A stretch of DNA of 64,000 nucleotides, taken from the NCBI GenBank assembly GCA_032622095.1, contig CP136066.1, forward strand, positions 43,351,835 to 43,415,834, written 5' to 3'. Below the pieces are notes generated by a model, which was not told the DNA's origin, searched no databases, and worked only from the letters and a program-made list of their open reading frames with translations. This document shows, piece by piece, positions 12,623 to 25,122 of this stretch (positions are counted from its first letter, which is position 1; each line of letters starts with the position of its first letter). The DNA is from Siphonodentalium dalli (taxonomy: Eukaryota; Mollusca; Scaphopoda; Gadilida; Siphonodentaliidae). Both the position numbers and the translations under genes were made by a program.

Positions 12623-12696
12623 ATATGATTTATTCCCTGATCCATTAACATTACACGATATTCATAAAATAGAGTATGCACAAAATAATGATGGAA

Positions 12697-13113
12697 TTAA
12701 AAGGTACTCATTCCGATCAGACGATCCCCATACCATCAAGATACAACAACACAACATTTCTTCAAAATACGCTTTAGTTATCAGAATCGATTTATTGCAA
12801 CAAAATAATGCTCACCACTGTAAACTACGGTATCAAATTTCCCAAAACTTGCTGTTTATCAACATTTTTTGTTCAACAAAATATGATCACTAAAGTTTCA
12901 CGAAATTTGTCCGTTTGACCACTTGTTTCTGGGCCACTTATTATTACACATCTCGAGAAATGACAAACTTCAAAAATCGATATCTGATCACTCTGAGCTT
13001 TGATGGATGGGTTCCTCGACTCGAATCAAATTTGTCACCGCCCCCCCCCCCCCCCCCGAAGCCACAGAAATAGTAATTTAGGAGCATCTGATCGGATTGA
13101 GTATACCTTTAAG
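12697..13113. mobile_element. TIR MITE with internal C17 tract
   Basis: The ends TTAAAAGGTACTCATTCCGA and the inverse of TCGGATTGAGTATACCTTTAA form terminal inverted repeats of about 25 bp. The body contains TTCTTCAAAATACGCTTT and CGATATCTGATCACTCTG, also found at 20349-20732, 22629-23022 and, inverted, at 26341-26962. A run of 17 C occurs at 13041-13057. No transposase is encoded. A TA or TTAA target would fit the ends, but the copy is too decayed to decide. Confidence 0.75.
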
Positions 13114-13154
13114 ACAGTTTTATGTACAGCGACCTTCCGATTTGTGTCTATTCG

Positions 13155-13462
13155 TCATTAGCATCGCCATTACATTGTAATCGTCATCATCGTCATCATC
13201 AACATTACCGTCATCGTCAACATCATCATAATTATCATCTTTATCATTATCATCATTTTCAGCATCGTCATTGTTGTCTCGATATCGTCAGCATCATCAA
13301 CGACAACTATCACCATCATATAATCGCTGTCATCTTCGTTCTCATCTCCAATCACATGTAAGCATCGTCATCGTTGTCATCGTCTTATCATTTCCATCAT
13401 GATAGAACTTTCCAGGAACAGATTAACAACAACAACAACAGCAACAACAACATCGGCAACAA
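13155..13462. repeat. TCATCA and CAA microsatellites
   Basis: Imperfect TCATCN repeats cover about 13155-13400. A CAACAACAACAA tract follows at about 13424-13462. The His-rich and Asp/Met-rich frames read through them on either strand are artefacts of the triplet repeat. Confidence 0.9.
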
Positions 13463-14507
13463 CTGTCATGAATACCTAACGTAATTGTCAGTAAAGTTGT
13501 TAGGTCATATTTACATCTAAAAGTAACCGTTAATTTCCCTAATGAGGGAACATAGTCGGCGGAGTGTTGCTATGTACCATAATCACCGGGTGCTAATACC
13601 AACTGGTATCACAATAAGCACGAGGAAATGACTTCATATAAGCTCCTGGCGCTTGATGCCAAATTCTCTTCTCTCCCTCAGATTTAACATACCTACGCAT
13701 ATATATCAACATCATCTTGTAAATTGTTGTATACATCTGGGATACAAAATAAATAATGTTTACACCACCCTAAGCACCAACAAAGAATGGCCCTTTGTCA
13801 TTGGCTGCTATCGCGTGGTGGGGTGTGGGAAATGGGCCGGAGAAACGACTCATTGATAAGCACATAAGCTTGCGGTCGGTTCCAATTCACGAGTTCCTGC
13901 TTCATCCTACCCGTTCTGTATCAATATTCGAGTGCCGATAGTACAGAAGATATTTGTTGTTATATGTTCCCAGTGATTGTAATGCTATAACGTATTTTAT
14001 AGATAACACAGCACATCGAGATATGCATAATTATCAAGATCATATTCTAAATTGGATGTGACTTGTATACTACCATCTTATATGTTGGAAGGATCAGTCC
14101 ACGATCGTTCCATAGTAACCGATGGTATGATACACGTCACAGGCAGGTGTTTCATGATACCTGAGACCTTATTTGGACGCATGATACACTAGACGTTGGA
14201 ATAACTACCCGTGCTCTGAACGGGAGACCCACTTTTCTCTTCGGCAGCCGATCCAACAAGACCTGTTTAACCTATTATTCCGATGCTTGCTGTGTTTATC
14301 TAGATAGACTTATACATATATAAAGTTATGAAGATTTATGAAGTAGTTATCGTTCACTGTTCCCGAAAACGGCCATATTCAACCATTCAACACTAGACGC
14401 TACGGGACACGAGCCCATGTTCAGACTGATACGCCTCCCAACTCTCGATGAAAGGGCTTCCATTTAGTAATGTCCCCGCAGCCGATGTGGTTGTGTCGTG
14501 CATATAT
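13463..14507. other. No feature recognised
   Basis: No repeat, RNA gene or supportable open frame seen. Confidence 0.4.
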
Positions 14508-14944
14508 GTGACCCGCCATATCAAATCCAGTCGGAAGTCGGGATTTATTTTACCCTGTGCCAATGCATTCTCTTCTATATGCGAGTCGACCATAGGTCGC
14601 CTCGCATATATAAGAGAATGCATTGGCCTAACAATTTTTTACAATTTTAATAATTTGTTCTTGTATTCTTTAACAATTTTATAATTTCACCCATACAGAG
14701 CCCCAGACAAACATGAACAGACGACACTCTTCTATGTGCTTCTATATATGTGTGGGGCTCCCTGCAGGGTAATGGATGTTTTTTTTATTTTATGTCCTAA
14801 AAATTGTAAGAAACATTTATTTAAAAAACATGATAAAAAATTGTTAGGCCAATGCATTCTCTTATATATGCGAGGCAACCTATGGTCGACTCGCATGGTA
14901 AAAAAAAATCCCGACTTCCGACTGGATTTGATATGGCGGGTCAC
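14508..14944 (+). mobile_element. Compound-palindrome MITE, copy 1
   Basis: The ends are GTGACCCGCCATATCAAATC and its inverse. Just inside the left end is a long hairpin made of CCAATGCATTCTCT, TATGCGAGTCGACC, ATAGGTCGCCTCGCATATAT and AAGAGAATGCATTGG. The right end repeats this in inverse but has lost its outer half, about 25-30 bp. The interior holds a second weak hairpin (GAGCCCC...GGGGCTC) around a CCTGCAGG site. Flanks ATAT and ATTT resemble a 4-bp target duplication. No protein is encoded. Confidence 0.9.
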
Positions 14945-16507
14945 ATTTGTGGTGAAATAGAATATAGTTTAAAGTCGATCGATTCATTTAACGACGTTGA
15001 TGAATCTGTCAGTCAGGTTGTCTGTAAAGCGTTTATAAATTTATTGTACCAGTATTATTTGGGTAGTGAAATTTTCTGCGAATCTGACGGTAGTATCAAA
15101 AGCGCTGAGTGTTAAATGAAAAAGGCGTGGCTAGAAAGAAAGCCAATTGTGCATTAAGTTGCCTACCATTGGTTTTGATTTTTGCAAAATAAGGTATGGG
15201 ATCTCAAATATTTATCAACAGTAACGATAAATGTTAGCAGTGTCGCCTATGGAAATCATTTACATGTAGTTCCTTCTAAACTTCAGTTCATTCTACTCTC
15301 CACGACTATGCGATGCTTTTAACTAGTCTAGTAGAGTTACCCATCCTGTGTAATATACAATATCCATTCTAACCGACTTGGCCATTTCCGCCTTGGAAGC
15401 AGAACAAATGGCTGATTCGTTGAAAAAGACACAATACCATGACACGATGTACATGATTATACTACTCATAATGGAAAGACTATTAAATATTCAAACGATA
15501 ATATTTCTCTGAATAATTATGATGAAGTGTACCACGTGACAACGGCGTTGCACATTGCCCGTGGTCGCCACACAATTGATTGTGCAAAATGTCACACAAC
15601 GATAAAAGCGCGGACAAAATCATGCATGTTGAAAATATATAGTCTAAGTGGACGAAGACCGATAACTCTATTAAATTAACTCGACCGATCGATTTCATAA
15701 TATCACGTTCGCAGCGACACGGCGTGGTATAAAAATTTCTACAAACGCGTCATCCGAAACACCATGCACCGCACCCCTAAATACACAACTCGTTAAAACA
15801 ACTTGTAGAAATACAAACAAGTCGCTATAAACACTTGTAGAACAAATTACAAGTCGTTATATAAAGACTGTCACAACATATAACGAGTTATGAAAGTCTT
15901 GCAAGTCATTAAAACGAGTTGGAATAATGACAAGTGCCGAAGGAAGCGAGTTGCTTTAATATGTTCACGACGGGAGCTGCGCTAGTACAACTTTAAGTAT
16001 CGCGTGTCAGTGCATTCTCTTATATATTTTTATCCACCGCTCACTACGTCTATTGACTACATAAAGCCTGCCTAATAAACGTTACGTTTATTACGGCAAT
16101 GTAGCTTTATTATGTCAACGTAGCTTTATTAGGTTAGTACTACTTTTATGACGTAATTTGATATGCAAATTGCGCAAGTAACTAGGGACGTCAACCGGCC
16201 TTAATGACGTCATTGTGATTTCAGAACGTTTTTATCGTGTATAATTCACTAAAATAATTCGTAAAATGACAATGTTTTAGCTCTAAAACATCTATAAATC
16301 ATCAGAACAAGGTCTGCTTATACTAAATGTATAAATGCCAACGAACTTTTTCGCTCTAAGTTGCACTCCGGTTTTCCCACGTCATGAATGCTAATTGGTT
16401 TGCTTGACCTAATAAATGTAATGGCGTCATCGAAGTAACGAATGTAAAACTGAGGAAAATCACAGATTTACCTCACAAAAGGCAAGTTTTGTGCGATGGA
16501 TAAATAA
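14945..16507. other. Gene-free; weak inverted motifs
   Basis: About 15786-15923 holds repeated CTCGTTA and ACTTGTAGAA motifs and a short inverted pair (ACAACTCGTTAAAAC and ATTAAAACGAGTTGG). About 16010-16025 is a scrap of the compound-palindrome element (GTGCATTCTCTTATATA). An 87-codon plus-strand frame at 14852-15115 starts inside the MITE and shows no domain. Confidence 0.45.
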
Positions 16508-16653
16508 AATATGTAGCTAATGTCGTCGCTTAAACTGTTTATGTCCGCTCGGGGGATTTGGCATCTATTGGACTCGGCAGAGCCTCGCCCAATAGATGCT
16601 CAAATCCCCCTCACGGACATAAACATTTTAAGCGACGACACTAGCTACATATT
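16508..16653. repeat. Long near-perfect hairpin
   Basis: The left arm runs AATATGTAGCTA, TGTCGTCGCTTAAA, TGTTTATGTCCG, GGGGGATTTG, ATCTATTGG. The right arm is its near-complete complement, giving arms of about 65 bp around a GC-rich loop of roughly 15-20 nt. This would be a very stable foldback. It fits a hairpin MITE; a structured small-RNA precursor is an alternative. I see no other copy in the window. Confidence 0.85.
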
Positions 16654-17329
16654 CTATATATATGCGAATCTCCCATATAGGTGAGCAGCAAGGACCTCAT
16701 ATTTTTCGACTTAATGCACCCACCCTACACATGAGATTGTGATATAACATTTTAACCAATGTGACATGGGGCATCTGATAGGCCGTTCTGTGGTTACCAA
16801 AAGTGGTGCATTTATAGCCCGAGAAATTGATGCAAAGGTCACGTGTCTGTGAGGTCAAGGTCATTTGTTAAGGGTCATGGTCATCAAAGAATAAGTGATT
16901 TTATGAGGTATATTTTGAAATATGTTTCTTATCACACAACTGCTATGCAGAACAGGATAGTCACCATAAAGTATCATAAATATCTTAAGATCTTCACTTT
17001 TCATATAAGGTATCACCCGTTGCAGCCGATAAACAATTTGATAACATATTAAGCATATAAGATAATAAATTCCCTTGAAAACGTCCCCATTTTAGTGACG
17101 TCATTTAAGCTTCACTGAATTTTAGCGGCAGATTGGAGCGATGTTATTAAGTGCCTTTGAGGTGGGTTTGCATTCCCGGTGACTGAGAAGAAAACGTTTT
17201 GATAGAAAACTTAATGTTTTCTTAGTTGGCCCCACGGGCCTTGTCATTTCTCATCGATAAACACCCGTTTCTATGGCAACAACCACCTGTTTTGAGAGGA
17301 AGTTGGAAAATTGGTATTGGGTTGGTAAT
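16654..17329. other. No gene; short tract of GGTCA motifs
   Basis: Repeated AAGGTCA/GGGTCATGGTCA motifs occur at about 16850-16885. The rest is unremarkable. Confidence 0.4.
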
Positions 17330-18993
17330 TTGAGCCCCCCTCAAATGTTTGTACATAGAAGTATTGAAGTCCGTGATGACCTACTTTTGCCAAGTATGAA
17401 CTGCATGGGTTATGCGTATGGAGTGTCCTGGTGCCCTAAAATCCACTGGGGGAGAACTGTGACGTGAGGATCGGTTGCATTCCGATAAACGCGACGGTGG
17501 GTATTCGGCGCGCGACGATTCGTTTCCGGCGTTGCGTTTTTAACAAGTTTTTCGGCGCCATTTTATAGATGTATTGAAGGAGAGAAAGCATGCACAGAGC
17601 CTTATTTACAGACGTTGGTGGTATGATTAACCATTTGGAAGTCCCTCATAGTCACAGTTTTGCCCATATGGTTTTCCATTACCTGCGGTCATCATGTCTT
17701 CAAATATTCTTCAACGAACGTGGAGTGACATGTATATATAGTGTCCTGGCACCTCGCAAATAGGTAAACATGAAATATAAAATCACGACGAATATTTGCC
17801 GACTCCTGCTGACCTCGTGCTCAAGAAATCTGGCAGCGTGGGGTTAAATTGTAATTAGGACTGATGTGGTGACCACAACGACATACTTCAAATGTTCGTG
17901 TGTTATGCGTGTGGAGTGTCCCGGAGCCCTAAAATCGGGACATAATAGCGATAATGTTCGGTTGGTACATAAAAGTATTAAAGTCCGTGATGACCTACTA
18001 TTGCCATAATTATTTCAACTGCGTGGGGTGGTTTTCCATTACCAGCGGTCACACTTTCTACAAATATGGATCAACTAATGTGGACGGACATCTCCATAGA
18101 GTGTCCTGGCACCTCGAAATTAGATGAAAATGACAATTTATTTGAAATCACGACGAATATGTCGGGACTCGTGGTGACCTCGAGCTCAAGACATCTGGCT
18201 GCGTGGGGTTAAATTGTAATTAGAACTGATGTGGTGACCACAATGACATACTTACCATGTTCGTGGGTTATGCGTGTGGAGTGTCCCGGAGCCCTAACAT
18301 TGGGACATAATAGCAATAATGTTCGGTTTGTGCATAGAAGTATTGAAGTCCGTGATGACCTACATTTGCCAAATTTAAAACTTTTGCCAAATTTGCATCA
18401 ACTAATGTGGAGGGACATCTCCTTAGAGTGTCCTGGCCCTCGAAATTAGATAAAAATGACAATTTATATGAAATCACGACGAATATGTCGGGACTCGTGC
18501 TGACATCGTGCTCAAGAAATCCGGCTGCGTGGGGTTAAATTGTAATTAGGACTGATGTGTTGACCACCATGACATACTTACCATGTTCGTGAGTTATGCG
18601 TGTGGAGTGTCCCGGAGCCCTAAAATCGGGACATAATAGCGATAATGTTCAGTTTGTACATATAAGTATTGAAGTCCGTGATGACCTACGTTTGCAAAAT
18701 TTCAACTGCATGTGGTGGTTTTCCATTACCAGCGGTCACACTTTCTACAAATATGCATCAACTAATGTGGAGGGACATCTCCATAGATTGTCCTGGCACC
18801 TCAAAATTAGGTAAAATGACAATTTATATGAAATCATGACGAATATGTCGGGACTCGTGCTGACCTCGTGCTCAAGAAACCCAGCTGCGTGGGGTTAAAT
18901 TGTAATTAGGACTGATGTGTTGACCACCATGACATACATACCATGTTCGTGAGTTATCCGTGTGGAATGCCCTGGAGCCCTAAAATCGGGACA
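17330..18993. repeat. 360-bp satellite, left part
   Basis: The anchor GGGACATAATAGC recurs at about 17938, 18302, 18628 and 18988, spacing 364, 326 (internal deletion) and 360 bp. More diverged partial copies precede it from about 17340. Other landmarks are AGTATTGAAGTCCGTGATGA and ATCACGACGAATATGTCGGG. The array is interrupted at 18994-23589 by two mobile elements and continues beyond them. Confidence 0.92.
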
Positions 18994-20348
18994 TAATAGC
19001 GAGTTTGCGATACCCGTTCGACGGGAACGGGTACGGGTAAATCCGTGAACATCGTCACGGTCACTTGGGTACTTTCAATGCAGCACATAAAGCGATAGCG
19101 AATTGAAACGGGTAGATTTGTCCCATTGACCGGTAGCCTTTCATTACGATTTTCTCACTCAAGGGTCCATGAATTCCATGAAATTCCAGTCAGCTATGCG
19201 TTAACCTATTTATTGAAAGATTTCATTGGAAAATATTATTGATAAAGTTGTAATTTCAACCCAGGATTTGTGTTCAAATTCTCGAGGCGGCTTCTAGCAT
19301 TTATATAAATACGGAAGGCCGATGTTTTTTCACTAACAACTTTGTTCACTGCATTAATGACAGGTTGTGATTAATAGAGTGAGTAGATGGTGCTATAGAC
19401 GCCCATTGCAGGGACGTGGCTATAGATGGTCTGCGCGTTAGGAAGGGTGTCCACCTTCGACTTTCTAACTACACATCTCGAACCATATCAAATTCACAAA
19501 TTTGCGCGTAAATCCACCCCTCCCTTGGCTGGCATCAAGCTTTCCAATTGTTGGAAATTTTGAGACCTGACACCCCCCCCCCCCCCCCCCCCCCCCCGCC
19601 CCCACAAGCTTGAACAATTTCCAACTGTTTCTGACAGCCATTTCAGTCCAAATTTTGTTACCAAAAATAGGGAAATATGCAAATGTTGGTCTAAAAACTA
19701 CAAATTATCCACTAATAAATCGTTCGAAAATCAAACTACGAAAACAATTTCAACCTATTGTTTGTGTGAAATTGCCAACAAATGTTGTGTCAGGTATATC
19801 AAATTTCCAAATGTTGAACACTTGACCAAAGTTGGGGAGGGGGGTTAAGACACCCCTGTCGTCTCGTCCCTGTCTCAACCCATTGTACAAGGACATAAAT
19901 ATATCGTGGATTTATCTATGCATTGCACATTTGAATAGAATTACCGTTTAGTTACCTTATCGTATGTAGGTGGGGACTGATTTCTCATTTTAATATATAT
20001 TTACTATCTGAACGGACATGGCGCATTTGAACCACAATACTTGTGTATACTGTAGTGGGGATAATATAGGTCGCCAAATACACGAAATACCTATACATAA
20101 ATCTAAGCATATAAGTAGAGCGAGTTTCAGCTGTTTTCTGTGTTTCGCACAGAAGTGAAGCAAACGCTCTTTATTCAATCCGTATACTAAACAGACTACA
20201 TTTTGACACATTTTTTGTTACCAAGTTAAACATTTCAACCTACCTCCGGTTTTAGATCCCGACAACAATCCCAATTCTTGGGATAAATATTCCCTTGCCC
20301 CGACGGGCCGACCCTTCGACCTGTTGAAAGATTCCAAACAAGGGTTTA

Positions 20349-20732
20349 CTTAAAGCTACTCAAACCGATCAGACGGTCCCCATATCATAAAGTTACAACA
20401 AGAACATTTCTTCAAAATACGCTTTTGTTATCAGAATTACAACAAAATAATGCTGACTGCTGTCAACTATAGTACAAAATTGTGGCCGCATTACCACTTT
20501 ATTTTAGAGTTAAGCATCTTCGTCCGCAATTTTGTCCGAGACCGTCGGTTTGATGACTCTTTTCTGGGCCACAAATAATTACACAATTCAAGAAATAACA
20601 AACTTCAAAAATCGATATCTGATCACTCTGCGCTTTGATGGTGGGTTCCTCGATTCGAATAAAATATTTAGTTTTACCCCCGAAGCCAAATATAGTAACT
20701 TGGGAGCGTTAATTCGGATTATGCATCTTTAA
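20349..20732. mobile_element. TTAAAG MITE block inside copy A
   Basis: Homologous to 12697-13113 from CTTAAAGCTACTCAAACCGA to ATTCGGATTATGCATCTTTAA. The same block is in copy B at the matching place, so it entered before A and B separated. Confidence 0.7.
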
Positions 20733-21229
20733 TATAACTAAATATTCCCCAACTAAAATAAGGGACAAATGCGGTATTATATCGAACTGAAAGTACATGT
20801 AGGACAATATTAGACCCTTGGTCTAAAACAATACATTTTACACCGAATATTGGTTGGACATTTTAACTATATATAACGTAATTGTATATTTGAGCTATCA
20901 TAATCTATTTTCTAAGTTTAAAAATTCCAACCGATTTATTGTCAACACTCCATCGGTCTATGAAATGTAGAATCCAATTGTTGAAAATGTTACCAATATG
21001 AGTGAAAGAAAAGCAACGTCCTCTTCCAACTGCCACCTAGATCGTCACGGTCCTTGATGAAAGCAATTGATTATCACCGGGCTCATCTAATCTAAATACA
21101 TATCTCCAACAACCCATAACGCTAAGTATAACATAGGCCAATAACGCGAATAACAATCTATATCATAATATTTTTTTTGTTGCAGTTGGCTCACCATACA
21201 TTACCAGTCGATGTGATGAATTCTACCGG

Positions 21230-21321
21230 TAAAACAGTTTGCGATTTCAAAACGTGTACCGATACGGGTAGCTACCCGTACGCGTACCGGTACCCGTACC
21301 GGTTTGAAATCGCAAACTCGC
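21230..21321. repeat. Terminal hairpin of copy A
   Basis: AGTTTGCGATTTCAAA and, about 50 bp later, TTTGAAATCGCAAACT form a hairpin. Between them is a dense run of self-complementary CGGGTAGCTACCCG and GTACCGGTAC motifs. Copy B has the equivalent at about 23496-23589 with the inner motifs rearranged. Confidence 0.85.
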
Positions 21322-21326
21322 TAATA

Positions 21327-23589
21327 GTGAGTTTGCGACGGGAACGGGTACGGGTAAATCTGTGAACATCGTCACGGTCACTTGGGTACTTACAATGCAG
21401 CACATAAAGCGATATCGAATTGAAACGGGTAGATTTGTCCCATTGACCGGTAGCCTTTCACTACGGTTTTCTCACTCAAAGGTCCATGAATTCCATGAAA
21501 TTACAGTCAGTTATGCGTTAACCTATTTATTGAAAGATTTCATGGGCAAATATTATTGATAAAGTTGTCATTTTAACCCAGGATTTGTGTTCAAATTCTC
21601 GAGGCGGTTTCTAGCACTTAGATAAACACGGAAGGCCGATTTTTTTCACTAACAACTTTGTTCACTGCATTAATGACAGGTTGTGATTAATAGAGTGAGT
21701 AGATGGTGCTATAGACGCAGTCTCTGCCCATTGCAGGGACATGGCTATAGATGGTCTGCGCTTTAGGAAGGGTGTCCACCTTCGAATTTCTAACTACACA
21801 TCTCGAACCATACATATTAAATTCACAAGCTTTCCAATTGTTGGACATTTTGAGACTGACACCCCACCCCCCCCCCCCCCCAAAGCTTGAACAATTTCCA
21901 ACTGTTTCTGACAGCCATTTCAGTCCAAATTGTGTTACCAAAAATAGGGAAATATGCAAATGTTGGTCTAAAAACTACAAATTATCCACTAATAAATTGT
22001 TCGAAAATCAAACTACGAAAACAATTTCAACCTATTGTTTGTGTGAAATTTCCAACAAATGTTGTGTCAGGTATATCAAATTTCCAAATGTTGAACATTT
22101 GACCAAAGTTGGGGAAGGGGGGGGGGGGGGGTTGAGACACCCCTGTCTCAACCCATTGTACACGGACATAAATATATCGTGGATTTATCTATGCATTGCA
22201 CATTTGAATACAATTACCGTTTAGTTACCTTATAGTATGTAGGTGGGGACTGATTTCTCATTTTAATATATATTTACTATCTGAACGGACATGGCGCATT
22301 TGAACCACAATACTGGTGTATACTGTAGTGGGGATAATATAGGTCGCCAAATACACGAAATACCTATACATACTCTAAAATATCTAAACATAAGCAGAGC
22401 GAGTTTCAGCTGTTTTCTGTGTTTCGCACAGACGTGAAGCAAACGCTCTTTATTCAATCCGCATAATAAAACAGACTACATTTTGACACCTTTTTTGTTA
22501 CCAAGTTAAATATTTCAACCTACCTCCGGGTTTAGATCCCGACAACAATCCCAATTCTTGGGATAAATATTCCCTTGCCCCGACGGGCCGACCCTTCGAT
22601 CTGTTGAAAGATTCCAAACAAAGGTTTACTTAAAACTACTCAAACCGATCAGACGGTCACCATATCATAAATTTACAACAAGAAAATTTCTTCAAAATAC
22701 GCTTTTGTTATCAGAATCGATTAATTACAACAAAATAATGCTAACTGCTGTCAACTATAGTATAAAATTTTGGCCGCATTACCACTTGATTTTAGAGTTA
22801 ACCATCTTCATCCGCAATTTTGTCCGAGACCGTCGGTTTGATGACTCTTTTCTGGGCCACAAATAATTGCACAATTCAAGAAATAACAAACTTCAAAAAT
22901 CGATATCTGATCACTCTGCGCTTTGATGGTGGGTTACTCGATTCGAATCAAATATTTTGTTTTACCCCCGAAGCCAACAAAATAGTAACTTGGGAGCGTT
23001 AATTCGGATTATGCATCTTTAATATGGCTAAATATTCCCCAACTAAAATAAGGGACAAATGCGGTATTATATCGAACTGAAATTACATGTAGGACAATAT
23101 TAGGCCCTTGGTCTAAAACAATACATTTTACACCGAATATTGGTTGGTCATTTTAACTATATATAACGTAATTGTATATTTGAGCTATCATAATCTATTT
23201 TCTAAGTTTAAAAATTCCAACCGATTTATTGTCAACACTCGATCGGTCTATGACTTGTAGAATCCAATTGTTGAAAATGTTACCAATATGAGTAAAATAA
23301 AAGCAACATCCTCTTCCAACTGCCACCTAGCTCGTCCTTGATGAAAGCAACTGATTATCCTGGGGCTCATCTAATCTAAATACAAATTTCCAACAACCCA
23401 TAACGCTAAGTATAACATCGGCCAATAACGCGAATAACACATAATATTTTTTGGCTCACCATACATTACCAGTCGATGTGATGAATTCTACCGGTAAAAC
23501 AGTTTGCGATTTCAAAACGTGTACCGGTACGGGTAGCTACCCGTAGTACGGGTACCCGTACCCATACCGGTTTGAAATCGCAAACTCGC
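21327..23589. mobile_element. 2.3-kb TIR element, copy B
   Basis: A near-identical direct repeat of copy A. It starts GTGAGTTTGCGACGGG and ends TCGCAAACTCGC, followed by TAATA (23590-23594). It shares the target copy at 21322-21326 with A. It has C15 (21867-21881) and G15 (about 22117-22131) runs, and its own MITE block at 22629-23022. The largest frame (157 codons at 21751-22224) reads through low-complexity proline codons and is not credible. Confidence 0.85.
22629..23022. mobile_element. TTAAAG MITE block inside copy B
   Basis: Same block and same position within the host element as 20349-20732. It is slightly longer because an ATCGATTA stretch is retained, which makes it closer to the 12697-13113 form. 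Confidence 0.7.
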
Positions 23590-24489
23590 TAATAGCGATA
23601 ATGTTCGGTTTGTACATATAAGTATTGAAGTCCGTGATGACCCACTTTTGCCATATTTCAACTTCGTGGGGTGGTGGTTTTCCATTACCTGCTGTCACAC
23701 TCTCTACACATATGCATCAACTAATGTGGACAGACATCTCCATAATAGAGTGTCCTGGCACCTCGAAATTAGGTAAAAATGACAATTTATATGAAATCAC
23801 GACGAATATGTCGGGACTCGTGTTGACATCGTGCTCAAGAAATCCGGCTGCCTGGGGTTAAATTGTAATTAAGACTGATGTGTTGACCAAAATTACATAC
23901 TTACTATGTTCGTTTGTTATTTGTTCGAGTGTCACGGGGCCCTAAAATCGGGACATAATAGCGATAATATTCGGTTTGTACATAGAAGTATTGAAGTCGG
24001 TGATGACCTACTTTTGCCAAATTTCAACTGCGTGGGGTGGTTTTCCATTACCAGCGGTCACACTGTCTACAAATATGCATCAACTGATGCGGAGGGACAT
24101 CTACATAGAGTGTCCTGGCTCCTCGAAATTTGGTAAAAATGACAATTTATATGAAATCACGACGAATATGTCGGGACTCGTGCTGACCTCGCGCTCAATA
24201 AATCTGGCTGTGTGGGGTTAAATTGTAATTAGGACTGGTGTGGTTACCACTATGACACATATAACGTGTTCTGGGTTATGCGTGTGGAGTGTCCTGGGGC
24301 CCTAAAATCGGGACATAATAGCGATAATGTTCGGTTGGTACATAGAAGTATTGAAGTCCGTGATGACCTACTTTTGCCAAATCTCAACTGCGTGGGAGGT
24401 TTTCTATTACCAATGATCACACTGTCTACAAATATCCTTCACTTAATGTGCAAGGACATCTCTATAGAGTGTCCTGTCACCTCGAAATT
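23590..24489. repeat. 360-bp satellite, right part
   Basis: The satellite resumes exactly where it was broken (TAATAGCGATAATG), with further anchors at about 23950 and 24310 (360-bp spacing). It ends near CACCTCGAAATTAG at about 24490, where a different array begins. Confidence 0.92.
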
Positions 24490-25105
24490 AGCGTATATGA
24501 GCGGGGTGAAGGTCATGGTTAACAGCGCAATCGCACGTGAAATTTGACCCACCCATATTGTTTCCAGGAACAAAGTAGGCCTACATACCAAATTTTAGTC
24601 GGATCAGTCGTGGTCCATAAACATGCCTCTATTAGCGTATATGAGTCAGCTTAAGGTCAAGGACACGGTCCCACGTGAAATTGGACCCGCCCATATTGTT
24701 CCCGGGATCAAAGCAGGCCTACATACCAAATTTGAATCTGATCGGTCGAGGTCCAGAACATGCCTATATTAGCGTACATAGTGAGCTCAAGGTCAAGGAC
24801 ACGGTCGCACGTGAAATTGGATCCGACCATATTGTTCCCGGTATCAAAGTAGGCCTGCATACCAAATTTGAGTCGGATCGGTCGAGGTCCAGAAACATGC
24901 CTACATGAGCATATATGAGCAAGGTCAAGGACATGTTCGCACGTGATATTGGACCCGCCCATATTGTTCCCGGGATCAAAGTAGGCCTACATACTAAATT
25001 TGAGTCGGACCGGTCGAGGTCTAGAAACATGCCCATATGAGCGTATATGAGTGAGCTCAAGTTCAAGGACGCGGTCGCACGTGAATTTGTACCCGCCCAG
25101 ATTGT
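24490..25105. repeat. 136-bp tandem array, about 4.5 copies
   Basis: CACGTGA recurs at 24534, 24672, 24808, 24940 and 25078 (132-138 bp spacing), with AAGGTCAAGGACA, CCCATATTGTT and GTAGGCCTACATACCAAATT in each unit. Open frames on both strands of this array repeat the same peptide and are artefacts. Confidence 0.92.
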
Positions 25106-25122
25106 TCGGGTCGCTCTGTAGA

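Larger units (their letters stand above)
18999..21321. mobile_element. 2.3-kb TIR element, copy A
   Basis: Starts GCGAGTTTGCGATACCCG and ends ATCGCAAACTCGC, giving 12-bp TIRs, with GGGTAC/CCCGTACC subterminal motifs at both ends. It splits the 360-bp satellite, and the target TAATA lies on its left (18994-18998) and right (21322-21326). It contains a C25 run (19573-19597), a TTGGAAATTT module (about 19545-19890), and the 20349-20732 MITE-like block. No transposase frame is present, so it is non-autonomous. I cannot assign a superfamily from a 5-bp target and these ends. Confidence 0.85.

Noticed and set aside
13122-13361. His-rich (plus) and Asp/Met-rich (minus) small proteins
   Set aside because: Both are translations of a TCATCA-type microsatellite.
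21751-22224. 157-codon open frame in element copy B
   Set aside because: Reads through a C-run as proline and a G-run as glycine; it is not open in copy A and has no domain.
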